A DNA stretch of 64,000 nt from Roseococcus sp. SYP-B2431 (GCF_004336745.1 NZ_SJXD01000028.1:124001-188000); one strand, 5' to 3'. Positions 18,826-28,312 are shown, counted from the stretch's first letter. Translations and numbers: made by a program. Notes: generated by a model from the letters alone, not told the origin.

Positions 18826-19557
18826 TCACGCGACAGGCGCGACAGAAAGCCCCCTCACCTGGTGCTCCTGGATGAAGCGGGCGACGAGGCCGGAGCGCTT
18901 CGCCTCCTTTACGAAATCGCGCAGGAAGGCCTCGGCGGCGGGGTTGCCGCGCAGCGTGCCGACGGCCTGCTGCACCGCCATGAAATTGCCGTCCAGGATG
19001 CGCGAGCCGGGGAAGAACTCGGCATCGGTGATCAGGCGGGGACGGAGGCCGGCGAGGACCTCCAGCTTCTGCTCGCCGAACATCTGCACCGTGGCGTCGA
19101 GGCCCTGGCCGCGGACCAGCGTGGCCTGCCTGATGTTGCGCTCCAGCCAGAGGTCGTAGGCGGCCCGCGCCGAGACGGCGATGCGGTTGCCGGGCCGGTC
19201 CACCTGGGCGATGGCGGTGATGGGCGAGCCGGCGGGCACCAGGTAGGTGCATTCGATCTCGGCATAGGCGTTGGTGAAGGCGATCTTTTCGGCGCGCTGC
19301 CGCTCGGCGCCGATATTGACGATGTCCCAGACATTGGTGCCGGCGGCGTCGCCGGCGAGGCCGGGATTCGCGAAGGTGACGTAGCGCACCGGCACGCCGA
19401 GCCGGTCGGCGATGGCCTTGCCCATGCTGGGCGAGACGCCAGTGGGCCCGCCATCGGGACTGCGGCCGTTCACCAGCAGGAAGTTGGACATGTTGACGCC
19501 CACGCGCAGCACGCCCGTGGGCGCGAGATGGGCGACGATCTCCGGCGTGACGTTCAT
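18826..19557 (-). CDS. Family 3 solute-binding protein without signal peptide
   Basis: A 243-residue protein with the periplasmic binding protein type II fold of polar amino acid transporters (GVLRVGVNMSNFLLVNG, then FTNAYAEIECTYLVPAGS). The protein begins MNVTPEIVAHLAP, with no hydrophobic leader in frame upstream, so it appears to be cytosolic or to reach the periplasm some other way. No permease or ATPase genes adjoin it. It could be a cytosolic ligand-binding or enzyme-like derivative. It lies 65 bp upstream of the DUF350 gene in the same direction. Confidence 0.8.
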   Translation of the reverse strand: MNVTPEIVAHLAPTGVLRVGVNMSNFLLVNGRSPDGGPTGVSPSMGKAIADRLGVPVRYVTFANPGLAGDAAGTNVWDIVNIGAERQRAEKIAFTNAYAEIECTYLVPAGSPITAIAQVDRPGNRIAVSARAAYDLWLERNIRQATLVRGQGLDATVQMFGEQKLEVLAGLRPRLITDAEFFPGSRILDGNFMAVQQAVGTLRGNPAAEAFLRDFVKEAKRSGLVARFIQEHQVRGLSVAPVA

Positions 19558-19611
19558 GGCGGCCTCCCTGGTTGTCAGGAGCCTAGCAGGCTGGCGGGGC
19601 TTGCCTATGGA

Positions 19612-21330
19612 TCAGCGCAGATTGACCTTCGCCAGGTCGATCAGCTGCGCCGCCCGCCCGTCCATCACGGCCTTCAGCGCGAAGAGGCCGAAATCCCGCG
19701 CCTGGGCGAAGGTGGTCTTCGGCGGCAGGGCGAGCTCCTGCCGCGCGCTCACCACATCCACCAGCGCGGGGCCGGGATGGGCGAAGGCGGCGGCCAGCGC
19801 GTCGCGCAGCCCCTCCGGCCGCTCGACGCGGATTCCCTTGATGCCCATCGCATTGGCCATGGCGGCGAAGTCGGGGTTCTTCAGCTCGCAGCCGACATCG
19901 AGGAATCCGGCCGCCTTCATCTCCATCTCGACGAAGCCCAGCGTGCCGTTGTTCAGCACCACGACCTTGATGGGCAGTCCCATCTGCGTGAGCGTGATGA
20001 AGTCGCCCATCATCATGGTGAACCCGCCATCGCCGGACAGCGACACCACCTGCCGCGACGGAAAGGCCGATTGCGCGCCGATGGCCTGCAGCATCGCATT
20101 GGCCATGGAACCGTGGTTGAAGGAGCCGAGCAGCCGGCGGCGGCCGTTCATCTTCAGGTAGCGCGCGGCCCAGACGGTCGGCGAGCCGACATCGCAGGTG
20201 AAGATCGCATCCTCCGTCGCCAGTTCGTCGACGAGCCGCGTGACGAGCTGCGGATGGATGACATCGCTGCTGCGATCGGTCTCGGCCAGATCATCGAGTT
20301 CCTTGCGCGCCTTGGCGTAATGCGTGAGCGCCTTGTCGAGATGCGCGCGATCCGTCCTCACCGCCAGGGCCGGCAGCAGCGCACGGACGGTCTCGCGCAC
20401 GCTCCCCAGCACGCCAAGCTCGATCGGGCAGCGATTGCCGAGCGCTTCCGGCCGGATGTCGACCTGCACGACCCGCGCATTGGCGGGGTAGAATTGCCGA
20501 TAGGGGAAGTTGGTGCCCAGCAGCACCAGCGTGTCGCAGGCCATCATCGCCGCATAGCCGGAGGAGAAGCCGATGAGGCCCGTCATCCCGACGTCATAGG
20601 CGTTGTCGAATTCCACATGCTCCTTGCCGCGCAACGCGTGGACGATCGGCGCCTTCAGCGTCTCGGCCAGCGCCACGATCTCGGCATGCGCGCCGGCGCA
20701 GCCCGCGCCGCAGAGCATCGTGACCTTGCCCGGATCATTCAGGATGCGGGCTAGCTTCGCCACCTCCTCCGCGGCCGGCGTCACGATCGGCGGCGCGGGG
20801 AAGATCCAGGCCGGGGGCTCGGCCTCCAGCGGCTTCAGCGCGACATCGCCCGGAATGACCACGACGGCGACGCCGCGCCGCGCGACCGCGACGCGCATGG
20901 CCCGCGCCAGGATCTGCGGCAGCTGCGCCGGATTGGAGACGAGCTCGACGTAGTGGCTGCATTCGCGGAACAGCATCTCGGGATGGGTCGCCTGGAAATA
21001 GTCGATGCCGATCTCGGCGCTGGGGATATGCGCGGCGATGGCCAGCACGGGCGCGCCGCTGCGATGACAGTCGAAGAGCCCGTTGATCAGGTGCAGATTG
21101 CCCGGCCCGCAACTACCCGCGCAGACCGTGAGCTCGCCGGTCAGCTGCGCCTCCGCCCCGGCGGCGAAGGCGGCCGCCTCCTCGTTGCGCGTATGCACCC
21201 AGCCGATCGCGCCGCTCGCCCGCAGCGCCTCGGTGAAGCCGTTCAGCGAATCGCCCACGACGCCGTAGACGCGCTTCACGCCCGCCTTCTCCAGGGTGGC
21301 GACAAGGTAATGGGCGGCGGTCTCGGCCAT
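19612..21330 (-). CDS. poxB: Ubiquinone-dependent pyruvate dehydrogenase (pyruvate oxidase)
   Basis: A 572-residue ThDP/FAD enzyme decarboxylating pyruvate to acetate and CO2, passing electrons to ubiquinone at the membrane. The N-terminal half is very close to E. coli PoxB ([42 protein letters not shown]), and the C-terminal ThDP domain has [14 protein letters not shown]. Length matches PoxB exactly. It is separated from the RND pump gene upstream by a strong terminator, so it has its own promoter in the 60-bp gap upstream of its start. Acetate formation fits an oxidative acetic-acid-bacterium relative. Confidence 0.95.
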   Translation of the reverse strand: MAETAAHYLVATLEKAGVKRVYGVVGDSLNGFTEALRASGAIGWVHTRNEEAAAFAAGAEAQLTGELTVCAGSCGPGNLHLINGLFDCHRSGAPVLAIAAHIPSAEIGIDYFQATHPEMLFRECSHYVELVSNPAQLPQILARAMRVAVARRGVAVVVIPGDVALKPLEAEPPAWIFPAPPIVTPAAEEVAKLARILNDPGKVTMLCGAGCAGAHAEIVALAETLKAPIVHALRGKEHVEFDNAYDVGMTGLIGFSSGYAAMMACDTLVLLGTNFPYRQFYPANARVVQVDIRPEALGNRCPIELGVLGSVRETVRALLPALAVRTDRAHLDKALTHYAKARKELDDLAETDRSSDVIHPQLVTRLVDELATEDAIFTCDVGSPTVWAARYLKMNGRRRLLGSFNHGSMANAMLQAIGAQSAFPSRQVVSLSGDGGFTMMMGDFITLTQMGLPIKVVVLNNGTLGFVEMEMKAAGFLDVGCELKNPDFAAMANAMGIKGIRVERPEGLRDALAAAFAHPGPALVDVVSARQELALPPKTTFAQARDFGLFALKAVMDGRAAQLIDLAKVNLR

Positions 21331-21389
21331 GGCGTCCTCCTGCTTGCGCGATCGTCCCCAGGCTAACGCCCGTGGCCACGAACGAGCCG

Positions 21390-21418
21390 AAAAAAAACGG
21401 CGCCCTCGCGGACGCCGT
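21390..21418 (-). terminator. Intrinsic terminator after RND pump gene
   Basis: On the minus strand a 9-bp stem ACGGCGTCC/GGGCGCCGT (one G-T pair) closes a GCGA tetraloop and is followed by eight T residues. This is a textbook factor-independent terminator just after the RND transporter stop and before poxB. Confidence 0.93.
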
Positions 21419-21444
21419 CTTCAACATCGCGAGCCGTGATCTCC

Positions 21445-24400
21445 TCAGTGCGAGGTCACCGGCTCCTGCGTGCCCGCCACGGCCGCCTTCTTGCCGCTTC
21501 GCGCGAATTTCTGCGCCACCACGTAGAAGACCGGCGTGAAGAGCAGGCCGAAGATCGTCACGCCCAGCATGCCGTAGAACACCGCCACACCCAGGCTCTG
21601 GCGCATCTCCGCGCCCGCGCCCGTCGCCACCGTCAGCGGCAGCACGCCCAGGATGAAGGCCAGCGAGGTCATCAGGATCGGCCGCAGACGGGTGCGCGCG
21701 GCATCCGCCGCCGCCTCCCACCGCGTCGCGCCCTCGGCGTCGCGGGCGCGGGCGAACTCCACGATCAGGATCGCGTTCTTCGCCGCGAGGCCGACCAGCA
21801 CCACCAGGCCGACCTGCACCAGCACGTTGTTGTCGAGCCCGGCATGATGCACGCCCAGCAGCGCCGCCAGCACCGACATCGGCGCGATCAGCACCACCGC
21901 CAGCGGCAGCAGCCAACTCTCGTACATCGCCGCCAGCACGAGGAAGACGAAGACCACCGCGAGGCCGAAGGCGATGGGGGCGGTGTTGCCCTGCGTCGTC
22001 TCCTGCAGCGCGATCTCGGTCCACTCGAAGCCGAAGCCCTCGGGCAGGGTCTCGCGCATCACCTTCTCCATGGCCGCGATGGCCTGGCCCGTGGAGGTGC
22101 CCGGCAGCGCCACGCCCTGCACCTCCGCCGCAGGGAAGAGGTTGTAGCGCGGCACGCGATAGGGCCCAGCCGTCTCGTGGAAGGTCGCGACGCTGCCCAG
22201 CGGCACCATCGCGCCCGCATCGGTCCGCGCCCGCAGCGCCGCGATGTCCTCGACGGACATGCGGTGCTGCTGGTCGGCCTGCGCCGTGACGCGCCAGGTG
22301 CGGCCCAGCAGGTTGAAGTCGTTCACGAAGGCCGAGCCCATGTAGATGCTCATCGCCTCATGGATGCGCGAGACGGGCAGGCCGATCATCTCCGCGCGGG
22401 GGCGGTCGATCTCCGCGCGGATCTGCGGGGTGGAGGTGTTGAACAGGCTGAAGGCGAAGGCGATGCCCGGCGTCTGGAAGGCGCGGCCCACCACCTGCTG
22501 GGTGACGCGCTCCAGCTCCTGCGGGCCGCGGCCGGCGCGGTCCTGGATCATGAGCTTGAAGCCGCCGCCCGTGCCGATGCCCGGCACCGGCGGCGGCGGG
22601 ATCACAAGCACCATCGCCGCCTCCTCGCCCGCCACGCGCCGCTGGATCTCGGCCAGGATGGAATTGGCGGTGACGCCGAGCTGCGCGCGCTCCTCGAAGG
22701 ACTTCAGCCCCGCGAAGACGACGCCCGTATTCGGCGCATTGGTGAAGGTCGCGCCGTCCAGGCCCACGAAGGCGATGGAATTGGCAACGCCCGGCACGCC
22801 CGCGATGGCGTCGGAGGCGCGGCGGATCACCTCGTCCGTGCGGCTGAGGCTGGAGCCCGGGGGCAGCTGGAAGGCGGCGATGAGATAGCCGCGGTCCAGC
22901 GGCGGGATCAGGCCGGTCGGCGTCACCAGAACCTGGCGCGCGGTCGCGCCCAGCAGGCCGGCATAGAGGATCAGCAGGATCACCGGCAGGCGCACCAGCT
23001 TCCGCGTCAGCCCGCCATAGCCGAAGGAGAGCTTGTCGAAGAACCAGTTGAAGCCGCGGAAGAACAGGGTGACCGGCAGGAACAGCTTGTTCGGCGTGCC
23101 GTGGCCATGCGGCTTCAGCAGCAGCGCGGCCAGGGCCGGCGAGAGCGTCAGCGACACGAGGGCCGAGATGATCGTGGCCACCGAGATCGTCACCGCGAAC
23201 TGCCGGTAGAACGCGCCCGAGATCCCGCTGATAAAGGCCGTCGGCACGAAGACCGCGACCAGCACCAGGGCGATGGCGATGAGCGCGAAGCCCACCTCGT
23301 CCATGGTCTTGCGCGCGGCGTCGAGGGGAGAGAGGCCGAGCGCCATGTGGCGCTCGGCATTCTCGACCACCACGATCGCGTCGTCCACCACGATGCCGAT
23401 GGCCAGGATCAGGCCGAACATGGTGAGCGAGTTCAGGGTAAAGCCCAGCGCCAGCAGGATGGCGAAGGTGCCGATGATGGAGACCGGGATGGCCAGCAGC
23501 GGGATCACCGCCGCGCGCCAGTTCTGCAGGAACAGCACCACCACCAGCACGACCAGCACGATCGCCTCGATGAAGGTGTGGACCACCGCGTCCATGCTCT
23601 GCGCGATGAAGCGCGTCGGGTCGTAGACGATGTCGTAGGCGATGCCGCTCGGGAAGGAGCGCGCGGCCTCCTCCATGGTGGCGCGGATGGCGGCGGCGGT
23701 GGCGAGCGCGTTGCTGCCCGGCCGCTGGAAGACGCCGATGCCGACGGCCACCTGGTTATCGAGCAGCGCGTTGATGGTGTAGTCGTTCGCGCCGATCTCG
23801 GTCCGCGCCACGTCGCGCAGCCGGATGGGCGCGCCGCCCGCGCCGGTGCCGATCACCTGCTCGTCGAACTGCTCGGGCGAGGACAGCCGGCCCTGCGCCT
23901 GGAGCGCGATCTCGAAGGCGCCGGCGGCATTGGAGCGCGGCGCCTGGCCGATGGCGCCCGCCGCCACCTGCACGTTCGCGCGCTGCAGGGCGGCGACGAC
24001 ATCGCCGGCCGACAGGCCGCGGGCCGCCACGCGGTCGGGGTCGAGCCAGACGCGCATGGCGTAGTCGCGCGCGCCGAAGACCTGCGCGTCGCCGACGCCT
24101 TCCAGACGCGCCAGCCGGTCCTTGATGGTCAGCGTCGCGTAGTTCGACACGTATTCCGGGCTACGGCTGCCGTCAGGCGAGAGCATGTGCACGACCATGA
24201 GGAAGTCCGGCGAGGCCTTCTTCACGGTCACGCCCAGGCGCCGCACGTCCTCGGGCAGGCGGGGCTCGGCGATGGCGACGCGGTTCTGCACCAGCACCTG
24301 CGCCTGGTCGGCGTTCACGCCCTGGCGGAAGACGACGCTGATGTTCAGGCGGCCATCGCCCGTGGATTGGGAGGTGACGTAGAGCATCCCGTCGACGCCG

Positions 24401-24615
24401 TTGATCTCCTGCTCGATCGGGCCGGCGACGGTGGAGGCGATGGTCTCCGCCGAGGCGCCCGGATAGATCGCCGTCACCTGCACGGTCGGCGGCGCGATCT
24501 CGGGGAACTCGCCGATGGGCAGGCGCGTGGCCGCGATCGCGCCGATCAGCGTGATCGCGATGGACAGGACCGCCGCGAAGACGGGCCTGTCGATGAAGAA
24601 ACGAGCTAAGCGCAT
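21445..24615 (-). CDS. RND multidrug efflux permease (AcrB/MexF type)
   Basis: A 1056-residue HAE1-family inner membrane proton/drug antiporter with 12 membrane spans. The proton relay Asp pair is Asp411-Asp412 in [13 protein letters not shown]. The start MRLARFFIDRPVFAAVLSIA is chosen as the family N terminus; an 18-residue upward extension is rejected. It works with the adaptor encoded just upstream; no outer membrane channel gene is present, so a TolC-like protein must come from elsewhere. Divergent TetR indicates inducible control. Confidence 0.95.
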   Translation of the reverse strand: MRLARFFIDRPVFAAVLSIAITLIGAIAATRLPIGEFPEIAPPTVQVTAIYPGASAETIASTVAGPIEQEINGVDGMLYVTSQSTGDGRLNISVVFRQGVNADQAQVLVQNRVAIAEPRLPEDVRRLGVTVKKASPDFLMVVHMLSPDGSRSPEYVSNYATLTIKDRLARLEGVGDAQVFGARDYAMRVWLDPDRVAARGLSAGDVVAALQRANVQVAAGAIGQAPRSNAAGAFEIALQAQGRLSSPEQFDEQVIGTGAGGAPIRLRDVARTEIGANDYTINALLDNQVAVGIGVFQRPGSNALATAAAIRATMEEAARSFPSGIAYDIVYDPTRFIAQSMDAVVHTFIEAIVLVVLVVVLFLQNWRAAVIPLLAIPVSIIGTFAILLALGFTLNSLTMFGLILAIGIVVDDAIVVVENAERHMALGLSPLDAARKTMDEVGFALIAIALVLVAVFVPTAFISGISGAFYRQFAVTISVATIISALVSLTLSPALAALLLKPHGHGTPNKLFLPVTLFFRGFNWFFDKLSFGYGGLTRKLVRLPVILLILYAGLLGATARQVLVTPTGLIPPLDRGYLIAAFQLPPGSSLSRTDEVIRRASDAIAGVPGVANSIAFVGLDGATFTNAPNTGVVFAGLKSFEERAQLGVTANSILAEIQRRVAGEEAAMVLVIPPPPVPGIGTGGGFKLMIQDRAGRGPQELERVTQQVVGRAFQTPGIAFAFSLFNTSTPQIRAEIDRPRAEMIGLPVSRIHEAMSIYMGSAFVNDFNLLGRTWRVTAQADQQHRMSVEDIAALRARTDAGAMVPLGSVATFHETAGPYRVPRYNLFPAAEVQGVALPGTSTGQAIAAMEKVMRETLPEGFGFEWTEIALQETTQGNTAPIAFGLAVVFVFLVLAAMYESWLLPLAVVLIAPMSVLAALLGVHHAGLDNNVLVQVGLVVLVGLAAKNAILIVEFARARDAEGATRWEAAADAARTRLRPILMTSLAFILGVLPLTVATGAGAEMRQSLGVAVFYGMLGVTIFGLLFTPVFYVVAQKFARSGKKAAVAGTQEPVTSH

Positions 24616-24623
24616 TGTTCTTT

Positions 24624-24734
24624 CCCTCAGACGCCGGGCGCGCGCTCCGCGCGCTGGGCTTCGCGCCACGTTGGGCGCGCTGTTCTGCGTGTCGGTCTGG
24701 GCGCGCCGGCCGCCTTGCGGCCGGATTCGTCCGG
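24624..24734 (+). repeat. Two-hairpin dispersed element, copy A
   Basis: A 111-bp non-coding block, with a second copy at 30199-30309. Both begin CCCTCAGACGCCGGG, carry a first hairpin (here GCGCGCG-CTC-CGCGCGC, 24638-24654), then GGCTTCGC, and exactly 82 bases from their starts a second hairpin CCGGCCGC/GCGGCCGG (24706-24724), then GTCCG. It sits in the 147-bp spacer between the adaptor and pump genes, antisense to them. Arms of the first hairpin differ between copies yet stay paired. Confidence 0.75.
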
Positions 24735-24762
24735 GTCAGTGAGAGTCTGGTCCTGTCAGGCT

Positions 24763-26010
24763 TCAGTCGGCCGAGGCGAGCGGGCTCGGCCCGATGCGCC
24801 CCTGCTGCGCGGTCACCGCCGCGCCGGGACGGGCGCGGTGGAGGCCGCCGATGATCACGCGGTCCTGCGCGGTGAGGCCGGAGCGGATCACCCGCAGCCC
24901 GTCCACGAGCTGGCCGAGCTGCACGGGCTTGGGCGCCACCGTGTTCTCCGGCGTGACGGTCAGCACCATGCGGCCGCCCTGGTCGGCGAGGATGGCCGTG
25001 TCGGGGATCATCACGGCGTCGCTGTCGCCCACGAAGAGGCGCAGGCGGGCGAAGCTGCCGGGCGTCAGCAGGAAGTCGCGGTTCGCCACGATGGCGCGGC
25101 CGCGGATGGTGCCGCTTCGCGCGTCGAAGACGCTGTCCACGAAGTCCAGCTGACCCTCGTGGCGGAACTCCGTCTCGTCGAGCAGCCGCAGCTGGACGGG
25201 CGTGCCCTGCTGCGCGCCATCGGGGCGCATGCCGCCGCGCGCGGCGCGGGCATAGCGCAGGTACTGCGCCTCGCTCGCGTCGAAGACCGCATAGACCTGG
25301 TCGAGCGCGACCAGGGTGGTCATCAGCGAAGTGCCCTGCTGGACCAGGTTGCCGGCATCCACGCGACGGTCGCTGACCCGGCCGGCGCGCGGGGCGCGGA
25401 TCTGCGAGAATTCCAGGTCGAGCTCGGCCTGGCCCAGCGCGGCCCGGGCTGCGGCGACGCCGGCCTGGGCCTCGCGCAAGGCGCTGCGCCGGTTGTCCAT
25501 GTCCGCCTCGGGGGAGAAGCGCTGGGCGACCAGGGGCGCGTAGCGGGCGACCTGCTGCTCGGCGACGGTCACGCGGGCCTCGTTGCGGGCCACCTCGGCC
25601 CGGGCGCTGGCGGCGGCGATCTGGAAGGGGCGCTGGTCGAGGGTGAAGAGCAGGTCGCCGGCCCTGACGGTCGCGCCGTCCTGGAAATGCACCTGCGTCA
25701 CCTGGCCCGAGACGCGCGGCCGGATCTCGACGCGCGCCAGCGGCTCGATCCGGGCGGTGTGCTCGTCCCATTGCTGGACCGAGCGGGAGACGGGATTGGC
25801 CACCGTGACGGGCGGCGCGGGGGGCGCGCCCTGGGCGAGGGCAGGTTCGGCGGCCGTCAGATGAGCCGCCACGGCGACCGCGGCGAGGCCCATGGCGCCC
25901 CGTCCGCCGGCTGGCAGAGTCCGCGAAAGCCAGGAGAACCAAGGGTTTTGGTCGCGATTTCCGGCCCGCTGAAGCTCAGGGCACTTGATTTGCCGAACCG
26001 ACATAGCCAT
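24763..26010 (-). CDS. RND efflux periplasmic adaptor (HlyD/AcrA family)
   Basis: A 415-residue membrane fusion protein. The N-terminal 60 residues contain a hydrophobic export segment GLAAVAVAAHLTAAEPALAQ after a long charged leader; then barrel-sandwich lipoyl halves (EIRPRVSGQVTQVHFQDGA, IRAPRAGRVSDRRVDAG) flank a helical hairpin. It links the inner membrane pump to an outer membrane channel. ATG 26010 is used; ATG 26004 has better spacing from GGAG and may be the true start. The long leader before the signal core suggests that an internal start is also possible. Confidence 0.9.
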   Translation of the reverse strand: MAMSVRQIKCPELQRAGNRDQNPWFSWLSRTLPAGGRGAMGLAAVAVAAHLTAAEPALAQGAPPAPPVTVANPVSRSVQQWDEHTARIEPLARVEIRPRVSGQVTQVHFQDGATVRAGDLLFTLDQRPFQIAAASARAEVARNEARVTVAEQQVARYAPLVAQRFSPEADMDNRRSALREAQAGVAAARAALGQAELDLEFSQIRAPRAGRVSDRRVDAGNLVQQGTSLMTTLVALDQVYAVFDASEAQYLRYARAARGGMRPDGAQQGTPVQLRLLDETEFRHEGQLDFVDSVFDARSGTIRGRAIVANRDFLLTPGSFARLRLFVGDSDAVMIPDTAILADQGGRMVLTVTPENTVAPKPVQLGQLVDGLRVIRSGLTAQDRVIIGGLHRARPGAAVTAQQGRIGPSPLASAD

Positions 26011-26028
26011 TCTCCAAGGACGGATGTT

Positions 26029-26065
26029 ACCGACCGGTTCGTCCCATCTAGAGTGACCGGTCGGT
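26029..26065. promoter_or_regulatory. TetR-type operator in efflux divergent promoter
   Basis: A perfect 10-bp inverted repeat ACCGACCGGT (26029-26038) and ACCGGTCGGT (26056-26065) lies between the adaptor gene and tetR. Each arm includes the palindrome ACCGGT. Such symmetry is what AcrR/TetR dimers bind, and the position would control both genes. Confidence 0.7.
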
Positions 26066-26139
26066 CGCATCAAGAGGGAAAGTTTGCTGCACCGCAGAAT
26101 GTTCAAGGGGCAGCCTGACAAAGAAGGAGTGTTGGCATC

Positions 26140-26724
26140 ATGTCCGAGGCCACGGCCCCCAAGCCGAAAGCCGCGCAGCGCATCCAGAGCGCTGCCAAGG
26201 ACCTGTTCTACCGCCAGGGCATCCGCGCCACCGGCGTGGAAGAGGTCTGCCGCGTCGCGGAGGCGACGAAGATGAGCCTCTATCGCGCCTATCCCAGCAA
26301 GGACGCGCTGATCGCCGCCATCCTCCAGGAGGACGCCGAGGAGTATGACGCCTGGTTCTCGGAGGTCACCGCCGGTGCCACCACGCCCGAGGCCAAGCTC
26401 CGCGCCCTCTTCGACGCCATCGCCCGGAAGCTCGAATCGCCCGATTACCGCGGCTGCCCCATGCTCCTGGCCCAGGCCGAGTTCCCCGACCCGGACCACC
26501 CGACCCATCGCATCGTCGCCGCCTTCAAGGCGCGCGTGTGCAACAACATGGTCGAGCTCTCGCGCGAGGCCGGCGCCGCGGATCCGCAGCAGCTCGGCGA
26601 GCTGCTGGCCGTGATGTTCGACGGCGCCTGGTCGAGCCTGCCCTATCTCGGCGGCCGGCGCGCCGGCGAGGTGCTGCGCGCGGGCGTGGAGATCTTCTTC
26701 CGGACCATGCTGCCGGACAGGTAG
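26140..26724 (+). CDS. TetR/AcrR family transcriptional regulator
   Basis: A 194-residue regulator with N-terminal helix-turn-helix (about residues 12-60: AKDLFYRQGIRATGVEEVC, then MSLYRAYPSKDALIAA) and a ligand-binding C-terminal domain. Divergent from the RND adaptor/pump genes with an inverted repeat between them, so it is the likely local repressor responding to a pump substrate. Ends 3 bp from the convergent lysR stop. Confidence 0.92.
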   Translation: MSEATAPKPKAAQRIQSAAKDLFYRQGIRATGVEEVCRVAEATKMSLYRAYPSKDALIAAILQEDAEEYDAWFSEVTAGATTPEAKLRALFDAIARKLESPDYRGCPMLLAQAEFPDPDHPTHRIVAAFKARVCNNMVELSREAGAADPQQLGELLAVMFDGAWSSLPYLGGRRAGEVLRAGVEIFFRTMLPDR

Positions 26725-26727
26725 GCG

Positions 26728-27639
26728 TCACGCCTCCCGCGCCTCGGCGATGAGCATGCGCCGCAGCCAGGCATGGCCGGGATCCGCCTCGAAGCGGCGA
26801 TGGAAGACCATCGAGAGCCGCGTGTGCCTCACGCCGATCGGCGGCTCGCGAGTCACCAGGCGGTGGCCGCCCTCCGCCAGCTGCGTCGCGAGCCGCGCCG
26901 AGAGGGTCATGATCATGTCCGTGCGCATCAGGATCTCGGGCACGGCGGAGAGATGCGCCACCACCGCGCCCAGCCGGCGCGCCGTGCCCGCCTCGGCCAG
27001 CGCGCGGTCCAGCGCGCCGTCGCGCGAGCCGTTCGGCGAATGCAGCAGATGGGGCACGGAGGTGAAGCGCTCCAGCGTCAGCTGGCCCTTGGCCAGCGGG
27101 TGGTCGGCGCGCATCAGGGTCACGAAGGCTTCCGGCAGCAGGCGCACGCGGGTGTAGAGCGCGCCCGGCTCGGCCAGCACGGCGATGGCGAGCTGCGCGT
27201 CGCCGCGCTCCAGCAGCGCTTCCACATTGGTGCGGTCGGCATGGCGGACGGCGAGCAGGCAGTGCGGCGCATCGACCTGCAGCCGCTCCAGCATGCGCGG
27301 CACCAGCGCGGCTTCGGCATACTCGGACATGGCGACGGTGAAGACGCGCCGCGCCGTGGCGGGCTCGAAGGGCGCGCGGACGGAGAGGGTCTCGGCCAGC
27401 CGGTCCAGCGCCTCGGCGATGGGCCCGGCGAGCGCCGTGGCGAGCGCCGTCAGTTCCACCCCGCCGGGCCGGCGCAGGAAGAGCTCGTCGCCGAGCGCCA
27501 CGCGCAGCCGCGCGAGCGCGTTGGAGACCGCCGGCTGGGACAGGTTCAGCCGCTCGGCCGCCCGGGTGACGTGCCGCTCCCGCGCGACGGCGTCGAAGAC
27601 CCGGAGCAGGTTGAGGTCGAGCTGGGAGAGCTCGGTCAT
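26728..27639 (-). CDS. LysR family transcriptional regulator
   Basis: A 303-residue LysR regulator of the NodD/NahR/LinR-like branch (DLNLLRVFDAVARERHVTRA at the N terminus, HTH SQPAVSNALARLR about residues 34-46). The C-terminal effector domain is full length. Divergent from a DoxX membrane gene with a T-N11-A box in the shared spacer, so doxX is the obvious target. Effector unknown. Confidence 0.92.
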   Translation of the reverse strand: MTELSQLDLNLLRVFDAVARERHVTRAAERLNLSQPAVSNALARLRVALGDELFLRRPGGVELTALATALAGPIAEALDRLAETLSVRAPFEPATARRVFTVAMSEYAEAALVPRMLERLQVDAPHCLLAVRHADRTNVEALLERGDAQLAIAVLAEPGALYTRVRLLPEAFVTLMRADHPLAKGQLTLERFTSVPHLLHSPNGSRDGALDRALAEAGTARRLGAVVAHLSAVPEILMRTDMIMTLSARLATQLAEGGHRLVTREPPIGVRHTRLSMVFHRRFEADPGHAWLRRMLIAEAREA

Positions 27640-27651
27640 GGGGGGCGTCCG

Positions 27652-27670
27652 TCATTCATGGCCGTGATGA
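27652..27670. promoter_or_regulatory. LysR T-N11-A box upstream of doxX
   Basis: TCAT (27652-27655), eleven bases, then ATGA (27667-27670) form the dyad expected for a LysR recognition site. It lies 12 bp upstream of the lysR start and 85 bp upstream of doxX. Assignment rests on position and the consensus only. Confidence 0.45.
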
Positions 27671-27754
27671 TCCCCGTTCCCAGACCTCATTGGAAGGTCG
27701 AAGCGCGGCGGATCAGCTTGGCGCATCGAAACCGGCCTCCAAGGAGCCACCCCG

Positions 27755-28180
27755 ATGACCCGCAGCACCGCCTATTCCGCCCTTCTCCTCCGCCTTTCGC
27801 TCGGCGCGATCTTCCTCGCCCATGGCGCCGTCATGAAGCTCGGCACCTTCGGCCTCGCCGGCACGATGGGCTATTTCGGCTCGATCGGCCTGCCGCCGGT
27901 CCTGGGCGCGCTGGTCGCCCTGGGCGAGACGGCGGCCGGCCTCGCGCTGATCTCGGGCGTGCTGGTTCGCACGGCCTCTCTGGCGACGCTGCCGATCGCG
28001 CTGGGCGCCGTCTGGGCGCATGCCGCCAACGGCTGGGTCTTCAGCGCCCCCGGCGGCGGCTGGGAATTCCCGGCCTTCCTGGCGGCGGCGCTGCTGGTCC
28101 AGGCCGGCCTCGGCGCCGGCGCCCATGCGCTGGACCCGCGCGGCCTGCTCGGCCGCCGCGCGGCGCCGCAGGCCGCCTGA
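27755..28180 (+). CDS. DoxX family membrane protein
   Basis: A 141-residue protein with four hydrophobic segments and the DoxX opening LLLRLSLGAIFLAHGAVMKL. Family members are quinone-related or redox-linked membrane subunits, and many are of unknown function. Single gene under probable control of the divergent LysR. A weak G/C hairpin (28198-28231) follows and could end the transcript. Confidence 0.85.
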   Translation: MTRSTAYSALLLRLSLGAIFLAHGAVMKLGTFGLAGTMGYFGSIGLPPVLGALVALGETAAGLALISGVLVRTASLATLPIALGAVWAHAANGWVFSAPGGGWEFPAFLAAALLVQAGLGAGAHALDPRGLLGRRAAPQAA

Positions 28181-28230
28181 TCCGTCCCGCCTCTCCCAGG
28201 GCCGGGCTCTCCGCGAGGGGGGCCCGGCTC

Positions 28231-28258
28231 TTCTGCGTTAACCCTTCTGCGTTAACCC
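28231..28258 (+). repeat. Tandem 14-bp repeat with TTAACC boxes upstream of motB
   Basis: TTCTGCGTTAACCC occurs twice head to tail (28231-28244, 28245-28258). Each copy holds TTAACC, the half-site of alphaproteobacterial CtrA; the two TTAA boxes are separated by 10 bases rather than the canonical 7. TTAA is scarce in this G/C-rich window, so two copies 55 bp before motB are unlikely to be random. Regulatory role is inferred. Confidence 0.5.
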
Positions 28259-28312
28259 TCCTTCAATCCCTTCGCCGCCAGATTGCCGCCGCGCGACGGA
28301 CGGGATGCGGCA

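Noticed and set aside
21436-24609. A 1057-codon open frame antisense to the first RND pump
   Set aside because: Shadow of the pump coding strand; no start context or motif.
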